The notes under the pieces: model-generated
What the model was told of the DNA's origin: nothing
The model's database searches: none
What the model saw: only the letters and a program-made list of their open reading frames with translations
In this document: positions 5,560-12,799 of the stretch, piece after piece
Numbering within the stretch: position 1 is the first letter of the stretch
Layout: every line of letters begins with the position of its first letter
Translations under genes and position numbers: made by a program
Source of the DNA: Candidatus Saccharibacteria bacterium UBA4387
Lineage (GTDB): Bacteria > Patescibacteriota > Saccharimonadia > Saccharimonadales > Saccharimonadaceae
Reading direction: 5' to 3'
Length of the DNA: 12,799 nt
NCBI GenBank assembly: GCA_002391075.1
Contig: DGRN01000004.1
Coordinates: 1-12,799, forward strand

Positions 5560-7612
5560 TAGTTTTCTCCTTTCTAATTAATACTATACTCTTACGTTCG
5601 TTTGAATTTAACTTTATGCCTGAATCCATACTCCTCATTACCGGAATCACTTCATCAGAACCAACAATATCTTTAAGAGATAGCCACGTACACTTAAACT
5701 TACCTTTAGTATCCCTATTAGAACTAAAAATTTTGCTAAAATCTACATTACTGTCTTTTCCTTGAAACTTCAACGATTTCCCGTCCTCCGATAACTCATA
5801 CTGGCCAACTTTTTCCTTTACATTCTTAGCCACTATCTTACCGTCGCTATTGGTTTCTGCCGTCCAATAAATATCTCCAGAAGTATTATTGTTCTTGCGT
5901 AATTCGTACGTGTTGGTTCCATCACTTCCGACTTTATTGTATTCCACAACATCGACCGCGCAATCATTCCTAGTTTTGAAGTACACATTTAATGGTTTCT
6001 TACTTGTTTCATCATTAAGTTCTAGCCCTTCATAACTACTCGGATCCGTTTTGTCTTTGTCTAATTCAATATTGTCACCCTGTCCGCGAATCACCACGTT
6101 AATCCAGTTTTCAATTTTATCGCCAACTTTCTCGCCTTTTTCGCCCGTAATTTTATCCAAACCGATATGTATATTATCAATATATTTATTAATCGTTAAA
6201 GCGAGCGGCGTCGTATAATAAGCCACCAATTCATTACTTTCATTCGCTTTCACCGTAACCTCAACATCGTCCACCAATTCGCCACCACTTATGCTCAAGC
6301 CTTCGATATTATTGCTATTAAAAGTCACTCTCTGCAATTTATTACTAGTACCAACAGGCTTCAATTCGCTCAAATACCCCCGAATACCCACGTTCTGCTC
6401 GCCACCAGCACAGTCAATTTTTTTCGTACTTTCACTCACAATCCGATCATTCGTCGCGCTCCTGACTTTTAGCGTGCAAATCTTCTGCCCACCAACATAA
6501 TACATTTTCACGACTGTTTTCACGCCTTTGTGATAATGAAATTCACCAGTGCTTAAATTGTCCTCGACACCATCAACAGACTCTACGCTATTACCGTCGC
6601 TATCCGTATATGTCACCTCGACCCTATCACGATGGTATCCATCAACCCTTACACTATCTATATCGATTACATCCGAATTAAGCCTATCCAGCCCACTACA
6701 ACGATAGGGACGCTCCTGATAGAGCTGATTATCTTTATAAACTTGTAACACGATACTAGATTTACATTCGTCTTCACTCAAACTATATAAATCCTGTCCC
6801 TTACCAACAGCCTCATCTACGAACTTGCTATAAGAATCCGTAACCGGCACCATTTCACAATCGCCTGTTTCACCATCCTTACACTGATTCTGATAGGCTG
6901 TCACTACCGACACCGAATGGTCCTCGTTTTGCTCAACTGAACTTATATCGCTAGCTCCGCTAATCACATAATCGCCATTTTCATCTTTCGTGTAACTCAT
7001 CGTCTGTACACTCGCAGAACCAGAAAACGAACTATTCAACAAGATATAAACAATACCAGTCAATACGTTCGCCAAAACAATAATCAAAATACCAATAATG
7101 CCACCAATAATACTTTTCTTACCAGTCTGAACTTTCTGCGGATTGCCAGACGAAGTAATCATTAACAGACCACCGTAACCAACCGCCAAAGCCGCCGCCG
7201 CCGAAGCAATAACCGTCAGACCGCCTCTAACACTGTTAATCAACCCAGCAACACCATTAATATCATTAACGCCGCCAACTTCTTGCGCTACGCCTAGCAA
7301 AACGCCGCCCATCGCGCCCGCCGCCAAACCAATCGCCGCATATATAATCGTCTTTTTAGCCTTTTCAGCCTTACTCGGATTGCCAAACGACAGGGAATAC
7401 TGCACCGATGCATAAACCACCATACAGGCCGCAATTGCACCTACCAAAATCGCCAAATCGTTCGCGATATTCAAAACACCATTCTTAAATTCGCCGCCAC
7501 CGGAACCTTGGCTAATATCAATATTCGCAGCATACGCACTCCCAGCAAAACAAGTGCAGAGCAACAGAACTAACACGCCGCAGATAACAATCTTTCTATT
7601 CCTAATCATCAT
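5552..7612 (-). CDS. Two pilin-like modules fused to a large exported domain
   Basis: This 686-residue protein has a signal peptide at 1-29 (cleavage near SAYA) and two VirB2/TrbC-like modules. Their helices are about 49-72 and 87-108 with loop SFGNPSKAEKAKK, then 130-152 and 165-192 with loop TSSGNPQKVQTGKK. Residues 195-686 are hydrophilic, rich in D, S, T, N and V, look beta-rich, and contain eight cysteines, an even number compatible with disulfides. If the basic loops are cytoplasmic, this domain lies outside the cell. I recognise no known fold in it. The exported part is visibly more AT-rich with less biased codons than groEL or the VirB6-like gene, which suggests faster evolution or exchange. 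ATG 7612 overlaps the upstream TGA in ATGA, so translation is probably coupled; no strong ribosome site is seen. A surface or pilus-tip role is speculative. Confidence 0.88.
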   Translation of the reverse strand: MMIRNRKIVICGVLVLLLCTCFAGSAYAANIDISQGSGGGEFKNGVLNIANDLAILVGAIAACMVVYASVQYSLSFGNPSKAEKAKKTIIYAAIGLAAGAMGGVLLGVAQEVGGVNDINGVAGLINSVRGGLTVIASAAAALAVGYGGLLMITSSGNPQKVQTGKKSIIGGIIGILIIVLANVLTGIVYILLNSSFSGSASVQTMSYTKDENGDYVISGASDISSVEQNEDHSVSVVTAYQNQCKDGETGDCEMVPVTDSYSKFVDEAVGKGQDLYSLSEDECKSSIVLQVYKDNQLYQERPYRCSGLDRLNSDVIDIDSVRVDGYHRDRVEVTYTDSDGNSVESVDGVEDNLSTGEFHYHKGVKTVVKMYYVGGQKICTLKVRSATNDRIVSESTKKIDCAGGEQNVGIRGYLSELKPVGTSNKLQRVTFNSNNIEGLSISGGELVDDVEVTVKANESNELVAYYTTPLALTINKYIDNIHIGLDKITGEKGEKVGDKIENWINVVIRGQGDNIELDKDKTDPSSYEGLELNDETSKKPLNVYFKTRNDCAVDVVEYNKVGSDGTNTYELRKNNNTSGDIYWTAETNSDGKIVAKNVKEKVGQYELSEDGKSLKFQGKDSNVDFSKIFSSNRDTKGKFKCTWLSLKDIVGSDEVIPVMRSMDSGIKLNSNERKSIVLIRKEKTNE

Positions 7613-8511
7613 AAGCTAATACCAAATTTCCCTGACACATACGTCAATATCGCAAGAGCTGCTATCGAAATCGCCAAACCTATGCACGAATACAATATCG
7701 AGGTCTTACCTTTATTTACCTTACTGCTATCACCAGCCGAACCAGCAATCAATATAGCGCCATAAACAATCATCACCGCACAGAAACTACCAACCCACCA
7801 CGAAACTTCAGTCGCAATATCGAGCGTCACATCTATAATACCGTCAACGGACGTCGCATTATTTCCGGCTCCCAATATAACCCACAAATAATTACCTACG
7901 ATATTCACGCCATTACAAATCAACGTACCAATCACCGAATTAACTACAGCCTTTTTACCTTTGGCCGCCTTACCACTCTCTCCAGCCGACGAAGCATACA
8001 GATAACCACCATATACAATACCCGCCAAACCAACATACTTCAAAACCCTAGCCACATCATTAGCTAAGCTAGTAATATTTGTAATAACCGATTGAAGAAT
8101 ACCCGCTAGAGTCGTCGAACCGTTAATGTCACCATACATGGTTTGAGCCTTCGACCCTCCAAAGAAATACTCATCAATCACTCCCCAAAGACCAAAGACC
8201 AGCAAACCAATACAAGTCTCAATCAATCTTTTCTTAGCTGTCGCGACTCTACTCTCGTTATCTAGCGCAGTAGCCCACATCACGCCACAAATCATAATGC
8301 TAATACCGCCAGCAATTGGCACCGCATTCTGCAAGACAGTCTTAATATCACCAAAAATACTCTTCAAATCACCATTACAAGCCGATGTTAATATTGCGCA
8401 GTCCTGACCAGAGCCACCCGCAAAAACATTAATCCCAATAGTTGCATTCAAAACTAGCGCAAAAAACGACGCTAGCATAGCATACTTTAACCACCGATTC
8501 AGCTTTTTCAT
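7609..8511 (-). CDS. Triple-module VirB2/TrbC-like membrane protein
   Basis: This 300-residue protein has a signal peptide (1-31) and then three two-helix modules at about 55-117, 148-212 and 229-293. Their loops are ALDNESRVATAKKRL (the most diverged), SSAGESGKAAKGKKAVV and GSAGDSSKVNKGKTSIL. Six helices after signal cleavage would place all three basic loops in the cytoplasm. It is the first gene of the operon, read from a promoter at 8551-8580. It ends in TGA followed directly by a second in-frame TGA, and the first overlaps the next gene's ATG. No ribosome-binding site is obvious at ATG 8511. Relation to T4SS pilins is inferred from module pattern and from the divergent VirB6-like gene. 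Confidence 0.87.
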   Translation of the reverse strand: MKKLNRWLKYAMLASFFALVLNATIGINVFAGGSGQDCAILTSACNGDLKSIFGDIKTVLQNAVPIAGGISIMICGVMWATALDNESRVATAKKRLIETCIGLLVFGLWGVIDEYFFGGSKAQTMYGDINGSTTLAGILQSVITNITSLANDVARVLKYVGLAGIVYGGYLYASSAGESGKAAKGKKAVVNSVIGTLICNGVNIVGNYLWVILGAGNNATSVDGIIDVTLDIATEVSWWVGSFCAVMIVYGAILIAGSAGDSSKVNKGKTSILYSCIGLAISIAALAILTYVSGKFGISL

Positions 8512-8550
8512 AGATCTATATATTTTGACTAAACGTTTTATTTTGTTACA

Positions 8551-8580
8551 ATTGTATCATACAAATAATAAATAGGTCAA
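8551..8580 (-). promoter_or_regulatory. Promoter of the pilin-like operon
   Basis: The minus strand reads TTGACC, an 18-base spacer, and TACAAT with an extended TGA before it. The predicted start is near 8543, giving a leader of about 32 bases without a clear ribosome-binding site. It is arranged head to head with the promoter of the VirB6-like gene. Confidence 0.75.
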
Positions 8581-8595
8581 ATTAACACGGTGGGC

Positions 8596-8624
8596 TTGAC
8601 TATTTTGCTCAAGTGTGATATAAT
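8596..8624 (+). promoter_or_regulatory. Near-consensus promoter of the VirB6-like gene
   Basis: TTGACT, exactly 17 bases, then TATAAT preceded by TGA (extended -10). The -10 ends 9 bases before the ATG at 8634. The 14-base core (8611-8624) is identical to that of the pilin-like gene promoter at 2714-2727. Confidence 0.88.
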
Positions 8625-8633
8625 TAAAACATT

Positions 8634-11339
8634 ATGGCAAATCGCCTAAAGAGGTCAATTATTATTGCTCTAACAGTGCTGTTTGGAGCTTTTGCGCTCT
8701 CCGCGCCTGTTTTTGCCGACCCAAACACCGTCGTTCCAGAAGATACAGAATCTTCCGTCACTACCACCACGCCAGAAGAGGGCGAAGAAACCATCACTGA
8801 CTTCTCCGAAGAGGATCGTGAAACCTGTTATTCCGCAGCCAAGCATGTCGCATGGCTCGTTTGTCCTGGCACCGGCTTCTTAGCTTCCGTCATCGACGGC
8901 GCCTTCGGAGCACTAGAGGACATGCTCAAAATCCAACCACTTTCATCTGATGCAAATTCTCCATTCCATATCGTCTGGGAGTACGCCCGCAACATCACCA
9001 ACGCCATTTTCGGCATCCTTCTCCTCGTCATGATTGTTTCGCAGGTCTCCGGCTTCGGTCTATCTAGTTACGGCGTTAAAAAATATCTCCCGCGCCTAAT
9101 TATTTCGGCTCTCCTTGCAAACGTCAGCTTCCTTATCTGTCAAATCGGCCTCGATCTCAGCACTATTGCTGGCTCCGGCCTCTATAAACTATTCAGCGAC
9201 CTCCAAGCAAGCGCGCTCGCTAACGGCGGGGTAACGGAATTTGCTCAATCCCTCTCCATTTCTGACCTCACATCCGCAATTCTAGGCGTCGGCGTCGCCG
9301 GCGGTGCAACTCTCACCGTCGCTCTCGCCATGAACGGCGGCCTCATGGGCCTCCTTTCTATGCTTATTCCAGTCGTCCTCGGTGGCGTAATCGCTGTTGC
9401 CGTTGCCATCATGACTATGGCCGCCCGCCAAGCCCTCGTCTATCTCCTCGTCATGATCGCACCACTCGCATTCGTTGCTTACACTATGCCAAACATGAAT
9501 CGCTGGTTCCAAAAATGGTCCGGGCTATTTATCGGCATGATTGTCTTTTATCCAATGTTCGCGCTGCTTTACGGAGCATCACAACTCGCCGGCGCAACCA
9601 TCATCGCCTCGTCTACGCACTGGCTCACGGTTATTCTTGGCATCGCCGTACGTGTTTTGCCGCTCGCCCTCACTCTACCAATGCTACGCATGTCTAGCAC
9701 CGTTCTTGGCAATATCGATCGCCTCGTCCATCGCGCTACCAACCCAATCGAGCGCACTGCCGGCCGCTTCGCCATGGAGCAACGCGAACTTGCCCGCCAG
9801 CGCCAACTCTTCAACCCGAATCCAATTGCGCCATCTACTCATCTTGCGCAATATTTACAGCGCCGCGCCGAAACTCGTCGCCATCGCACCGCGGAATATG
9901 CTCGTAGCAACAAAGATAGCTACGTAACTAACGCCATCGAAGAATCCTATCGTGGCGGCCGCGCCAATGACCAGTTCTTGGCCGACAGCTACCTCATCGA
10001 AGCTCGCCTATTGCGCAACCAAATCGCCCGCACCCAGGCCCGCACCGACCTCGACGAAGGTCTCAGCGAAGATCGCGTTTCCAGCGCCCGCGCCAGAGCC
10101 CAAATCCGCAATACCAACTCCGCCTTCGAAGGCCTTGTCATTGACGACCATCTCGCTAAATCGCGCCAGCACAGCGTTACGATGCAAAACACCGCCAGTA
10201 AGGCGCGCCGCATCGAAGAGGCCATCAAAGACCAAACCTCCAACATTCATCAGCAATTCCTCGACACCTATCGCTACAGCGACGACAGCAGTCAGGCCGC
10301 TCAGCAAAGTCTCGGCTCTGTGCTTTCGACCGCTATTTCCGCTCGCGAGCGCATCGATAGCGAAGCCGAAAAAGACTTCTATACTTTGTTCAACTCCATG
10401 CCTGCCGGCGAAATGCCAAAACAGCAGCTAACCGAAGCTATCAAATCCAGCAACTACAACGCCATGGGCGCCGCTATGGATATCATTTACAAGCGTGGCG
10501 ATAAGGACTTCATCGAGGAAGTTCTTCGAGACCTCACAACCACACACGCAGCAAACTTCCAGGGCGACGAAGGTTTCGCCATGCGCAAACATCTTGCCGA
10601 TAAACTTATTACCTACAAAGAAGAAGACCTTCGCCTCGGTATCTATGGTAAATCGCTTATGATGCGTGAAGCTATGTCCCAAGTAGCAAACCCAGACAAG
10701 CACACTTCATCGTTCATTAGCTTCGCAGACTTCACAAACGACGTGCAGCTCGCAGAAGATGGCGACGCCGCATTCGCCAAGGTTAACTTTTCCGCACTTA
10801 CCAAAGCCGAAAACTCGAACAAAGCCTACACCTCAATCGACCGCACAGCACTCAAACGCTGGGCGAAAGATATCGAAGAAGGCCTCGTCACTAGAAGCGC
10901 TGTCGATCTCGTCAATGATCCAGGCGGCCGATACTTGCCATGGAAGACCAACATTAAACATATTCGCGAAATGCTTTGTGACGGCCGCGAAGGTGACAAG
11001 CTCAACGAAACTCTCCACCTTATCACGCTCGACTTCAATGGCGCCGGCACTGCCTATGCCGCCAACGAGCAGCAGATTATCAACGGTATCGAGGACCTCC
11101 TCAAGGACGCCACCGCTACCCAAATCAAGAGCATGCGCTCCGACACCTTTGCTCGCTTCGACGAAGTTCTTCGTCGTCATTACGGACTCACCGGCGAGCC
11201 AACCGATCGATACTGTTCCGTGCTTCGCAATCTCATCCAAAACCAGATTTCGTCTCTCAACGGCGACAATATGGCAGAGACACGCAACAGCATGAACGCA
11301 GGCGTACGCAAGAAACTCGGCATCGACACCGACCGATAA
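8634..11339 (+). CDS. VirB6/TrbL-like polytopic T4SS membrane protein
   Basis: This 901-residue protein probably forms the inner-membrane channel of a type IV secretion-like machine. It has a signal peptide at 1-28 (ending PVFA), an acidic T/E-rich stretch (30-62), a cysteine pair at 65 and 77, and membrane helices at about 121-138, 151-173, 213-232, 238-260, 265-283, 296-316 and 330-350. The pattern MAARQALVYLLVMIAPLAFV followed by WFQKWSGLFIGM is typical of VirB6/TrbL-family proteins in CPR genomes. Residues 365-901 are hydrophilic, charged and mostly helical, with R/A/E-rich stretches, and should be cytoplasmic; this tail is far longer than classical VirB6. The ATG is 9 bases after the -10, and no Shine-Dalgarno site fits. 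It is followed by genes for PrgI and VirB4 homologues. Family assignment rests on pattern and context. Confidence 0.87.
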   Translation: MANRLKRSIIIALTVLFGAFALSAPVFADPNTVVPEDTESSVTTTTPEEGEETITDFSEEDRETCYSAAKHVAWLVCPGTGFLASVIDGAFGALEDMLKIQPLSSDANSPFHIVWEYARNITNAIFGILLLVMIVSQVSGFGLSSYGVKKYLPRLIISALLANVSFLICQIGLDLSTIAGSGLYKLFSDLQASALANGGVTEFAQSLSISDLTSAILGVGVAGGATLTVALAMNGGLMGLLSMLIPVVLGGVIAVAVAIMTMAARQALVYLLVMIAPLAFVAYTMPNMNRWFQKWSGLFIGMIVFYPMFALLYGASQLAGATIIASSTHWLTVILGIAVRVLPLALTLPMLRMSSTVLGNIDRLVHRATNPIERTAGRFAMEQRELARQRQLFNPNPIAPSTHLAQYLQRRAETRRHRTAEYARSNKDSYVTNAIEESYRGGRANDQFLADSYLIEARLLRNQIARTQARTDLDEGLSEDRVSSARARAQIRNTNSAFEGLVIDDHLAKSRQHSVTMQNTASKARRIEEAIKDQTSNIHQQFLDTYRYSDDSSQAAQQSLGSVLSTAISARERIDSEAEKDFYTLFNSMPAGEMPKQQLTEAIKSSNYNAMGAAMDIIYKRGDKDFIEEVLRDLTTTHAANFQGDEGFAMRKHLADKLITYKEEDLRLGIYGKSLMMREAMSQVANPDKHTSSFISFADFTNDVQLAEDGDAAFAKVNFSALTKAENSNKAYTSIDRTALKRWAKDIEEGLVTRSAVDLVNDPGGRYLPWKTNIKHIREMLCDGREGDKLNETLHLITLDFNGAGTAYAANEQQIINGIEDLLKDATATQIKSMRSDTFARFDEVLRRHYGLTGEPTDRYCSVLRNLIQNQISSLNGDNMAETRNSMNAGVRKKLGIDTDR

Positions 11340-11362
11340 AACCCGCCCGCTCAGCGGGTTTT
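11338..11362 (+). terminator. Weak terminator overlapping the stop codon of the VirB6-like gene
   Basis: A 9-bp stem AAAACCCGC with GCGGGTTTT has a 7-base loop and begins inside the TAA. The T-run is only four bases and is then broken, so termination may be partial and allow some readthrough into the PrgI gene. Confidence 0.7.
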
Positions 11363-11405
11363 GTCATTTCAGAATCGTTCAGAGCGTCCCAAAAAATAAT
11401 GTTTA

Positions 11406-11414
11406 TGGTAAAAT
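11406..11414 (+). promoter_or_regulatory. Extended -10 element of the PrgI gene
   Basis: TGGTAAAAT ends 9 bases before the ATG at 11424. No good -35 is seen at 17 bases. The spacing to the start codon matches the VirB6-like gene and implies a leaderless or near-leaderless transcript. Confidence 0.5.
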
Positions 11415-11423
11415 TGTATATAT

Positions 11424-12548
11424 ATGGCGGAGTATAAGGTACCTCAGGACGTCGAGGCTGAAGATAAGCTTCTCGGCCCATTTAGTTTCAGGCAATTTAT
11501 TTATCTTATCATCTGCGCCGCACTCATCGGTGTCGCAGTAATGCTTTTCAATATCTTCCCAATTCTTTGCGTTATCCCAATTCCAGCCATCCTCGTCTTA
11601 CTTCTTTTTGCGCTCCCTCTCAAGAAAGATCAGCCAATGGAAGCCTACATCACCGCCATCGCGATGTATCACGCTAAAACCAAAGTTCGCCTCTGGACGC
11701 CAGGGCAACCCGAAACCACTATCGAGATTACCGCCCCAAAACAAATCGAAGAAGACCGCACCAACGGCCTTTCGCAAGAAGAAGCCTCGCATCGCCTCTC
11801 GTTCTTGGCCGAACTTATCGACACTGAGGGTTATTCCATCAAAGGCAACTCGCCTAATTCCGCCTTGCATGACGATATTTACGCTGAAGCGCAAGAAACG
11901 CAGGATATTTTTGACACACCACAAAACTCCCAGCTCGACCAAGCTCTCGCCGAAAGCGCCAACGCTCATCAACAGCAAATCGCCGACAGCATGCGCCGCG
12001 CCATCGCCAACGCCGGCCTAAACCACACCGACAACTCTCAAACTTTCGCCGCGCCATCCTATTACGAAGCACCAGAAAACTTCACCGCCACCGACACTTC
12101 GCTCGAAGCCGCTGGCGAAATCGACGAATATCATGAACCTGTTGTCGAAAATATCGTCGTCGAACAAAAACCAACCGAAATAGAATCCTCCGTAGTCGTT
12201 AGCGCCGACATGCCAGTCAACGCCGTCGAAGTAGAAGAAATCAAAAACCCTTACGCCATGCCAAACGACCTACACAACACTCCAGTCACACCAAAACCAG
12301 TCATTCCTAGCACCGCACCAGAACCACCAATCCAACCAGCTCCAGTACAACTCCCAACCCCAGAGGTCCAAATCGCCAGCCCCAGCACGCCACCGCAAGC
12401 TCCTCCAGCCCCACAGCCACCAAGCAACGAATTCATCAATCTTGCCAACAACACCGATTTTTCCGTTGAGACCATCGCTAAACAAGCCAACCGCATCAAA
12501 GAAAACACACAATCAAACGACGGGGAAGTTTATATTTCATTACACTAA
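11424..12548 (+). CDS. PrgI-family (VirB3-like) protein with long proline-rich tail
   Basis: This 374-residue protein has an N-terminal 100 residues that match the PrgI family: MAEYKVPQDVEAEDKLLGPF, then S-F-R-Q-F, two helices (about 25-43 and 46-65), and the basic exit PLKKDQPMEAY. PrgI proteins sit next to VirB4 ATPases and are taken as VirB3 equivalents in Gram-positive-type T4SS. Residues 105-335 are low-complexity, acidic and then P/Q/A-rich, probably disordered. The last 38 or so residues (from FINLANNTDFSVETIAKQ to GEVYISLH) look ordered again and may be a docking segment. Usual PrgI proteins are near 100-150 residues, so the tail is a large extension. It ends 9 bases before the VirB4-like start, indicating one operon. 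No ribosome site precedes ATG 11424. Confidence 0.9.
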   Translation: MAEYKVPQDVEAEDKLLGPFSFRQFIYLIICAALIGVAVMLFNIFPILCVIPIPAILVLLLFALPLKKDQPMEAYITAIAMYHAKTKVRLWTPGQPETTIEITAPKQIEEDRTNGLSQEEASHRLSFLAELIDTEGYSIKGNSPNSALHDDIYAEAQETQDIFDTPQNSQLDQALAESANAHQQQIADSMRRAIANAGLNHTDNSQTFAAPSYYEAPENFTATDTSLEAAGEIDEYHEPVVENIVVEQKPTEIESSVVVSADMPVNAVEVEEIKNPYAMPNDLHNTPVTPKPVIPSTAPEPPIQPAPVQLPTPEVQIASPSTPPQAPPAPQPPSNEFINLANNTDFSVETIAKQANRIKENTQSNDGEVYISLH

Positions 12549-12557
12549 AGGAGTAAT

Positions 12558-12799
12558 ATGCAGCCGAATCAAGCACAAACACCAAATCAATTCGCCAACC
12601 CCGCACAGCCGGGCGCTATGCCTATGGACCCAAACGCCGCCAACATGCAATTTGCCGCCAATCAAGCTCAAGCTCCAGCAGCCGCCCCAGCAACGCCAGC
12701 ACAACCAGCTCCAGTCGCCAAAAAAGACGACCCTAAAACCTCACAGGGCACACTCCTCATTTCCGAGCTTCGCGACTCTATGGTCATCATGAAAGACGG
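12558..12799 (+). CDS. N-terminus of a probable VirB4/TraC-type T4SS ATPase, 3'-truncated by window edge
   Basis: The frame starts at ATG 12558 after AAAGGAG (12547-12553, spacing 4) and stays open to the window end, giving 80 full codons plus two bases. The first 55 residues are Q/P/A/N-rich and likely disordered. Then comes KTSQGTLLISELRDSMVIMK, which I recognise as resembling the opening strands of VirB4/TraC-like ATPases in CPR genomes, where it precedes the phrase around the first beta sheet. The catalytic Walker A and B motifs lie beyond the window. Position directly after PrgI is the usual place for virB4 and supports the call. VirB4 powers substrate or pilin movement at the inner membrane. 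Confidence 0.75.
   Translation, partial: MQPNQAQTPNQFANPAQPGAMPMDPNAANMQFAANQAQAPAAAPATPAQPAPVAKKDDPKTSQGTLLISELRDSMVIMKD

Noticed and set aside
9515..11295. Several 60-178 codon frames on both strands inside the VirB6-like gene
   Set aside because: Products are rich in A, S, T, R and P as expected from out-of-frame reading of the real gene, with no start signals or recognisable domains.
12442..12792. Alternative frame of 116 codons across the PrgI/VirB4 junction
   Set aside because: It crosses the end of PrgI and the Shine-Dalgarno site of the next gene. The frame starting at 12558 gives a recognisable VirB4-type N-terminus instead.
1..12799. CRISPR arrays, insertion sequences, rRNA or integrase
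   Set aside because: No regularly spaced direct repeats, transposase motifs, rRNA segments or att-like duplications of the tRNA-Ser 3' end were seen.

Overview
The window most likely comes from a Candidatus Saccharibacteria (TM7) or related Patescibacteria/CPR genome. This is inferred from a compact gene layout and from a PrgI–VirB4–VirB6-type secretion cluster beside many small two-helix pilin-like proteins. It also rests on a short conserved acidic/helical hypothetical protein and a ComF-type locus of the kind common in that group. No marker gene in the window fixes the taxonomy.

Layout: (1) 1-1286 (+) holds the 3' three quarters of groEL, followed by two hairpin terminators. (2) 1434-2647 (-) holds a disordered/helical hypothetical protein, a two-helix membrane protein, and tRNA-Ser(GCT) with encoded CCA. 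(3) 2757-3152 (+) is a single-module secreted pilin-like protein. It converges on 3154-3819 (-), a comF-type locus that is collinear with the whole family but carries two in-frame TGA codons, one of them inside the PRPP-binding loop. (4) 3906-4424 (+) is a small heat-shock protein with an acidic N-terminal extension. (5) 4572-8511 (-) is a four-gene operon of pilin-like proteins with 3, 2, 1 and 2 copies of one two-helix module. One of them is fused to a cysteine-containing exported domain of about 490 residues. (6) 8634-12799 (+) holds a VirB6/TrbL-like polytopic protein, a PrgI-family (VirB3-like) protein with a long proline-rich tail, and the start of a probable VirB4-type ATPase running off the window.

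Regions 5 and 6 are divergently transcribed from a 122-base intergenic region with two back-to-back promoters. Together they look like the envelope part of a minimal type IV secretion/pilus machine: VirB4 motor, PrgI/VirB3 partner, VirB6 channel and a family of multi-module VirB2/TrbC-like subunits. The separate single-module pilin-like gene at 2757 shares an identical 14-base promoter core with the VirB6-like gene, which hints at co-regulation. Several coding starts lie 6 to 9 bases after a -10 box, which suggests leaderless or near-leaderless mRNAs.

No insertion sequence, CRISPR array, rRNA or integrase was seen. No gene-free stretch exceeds 300 bases.
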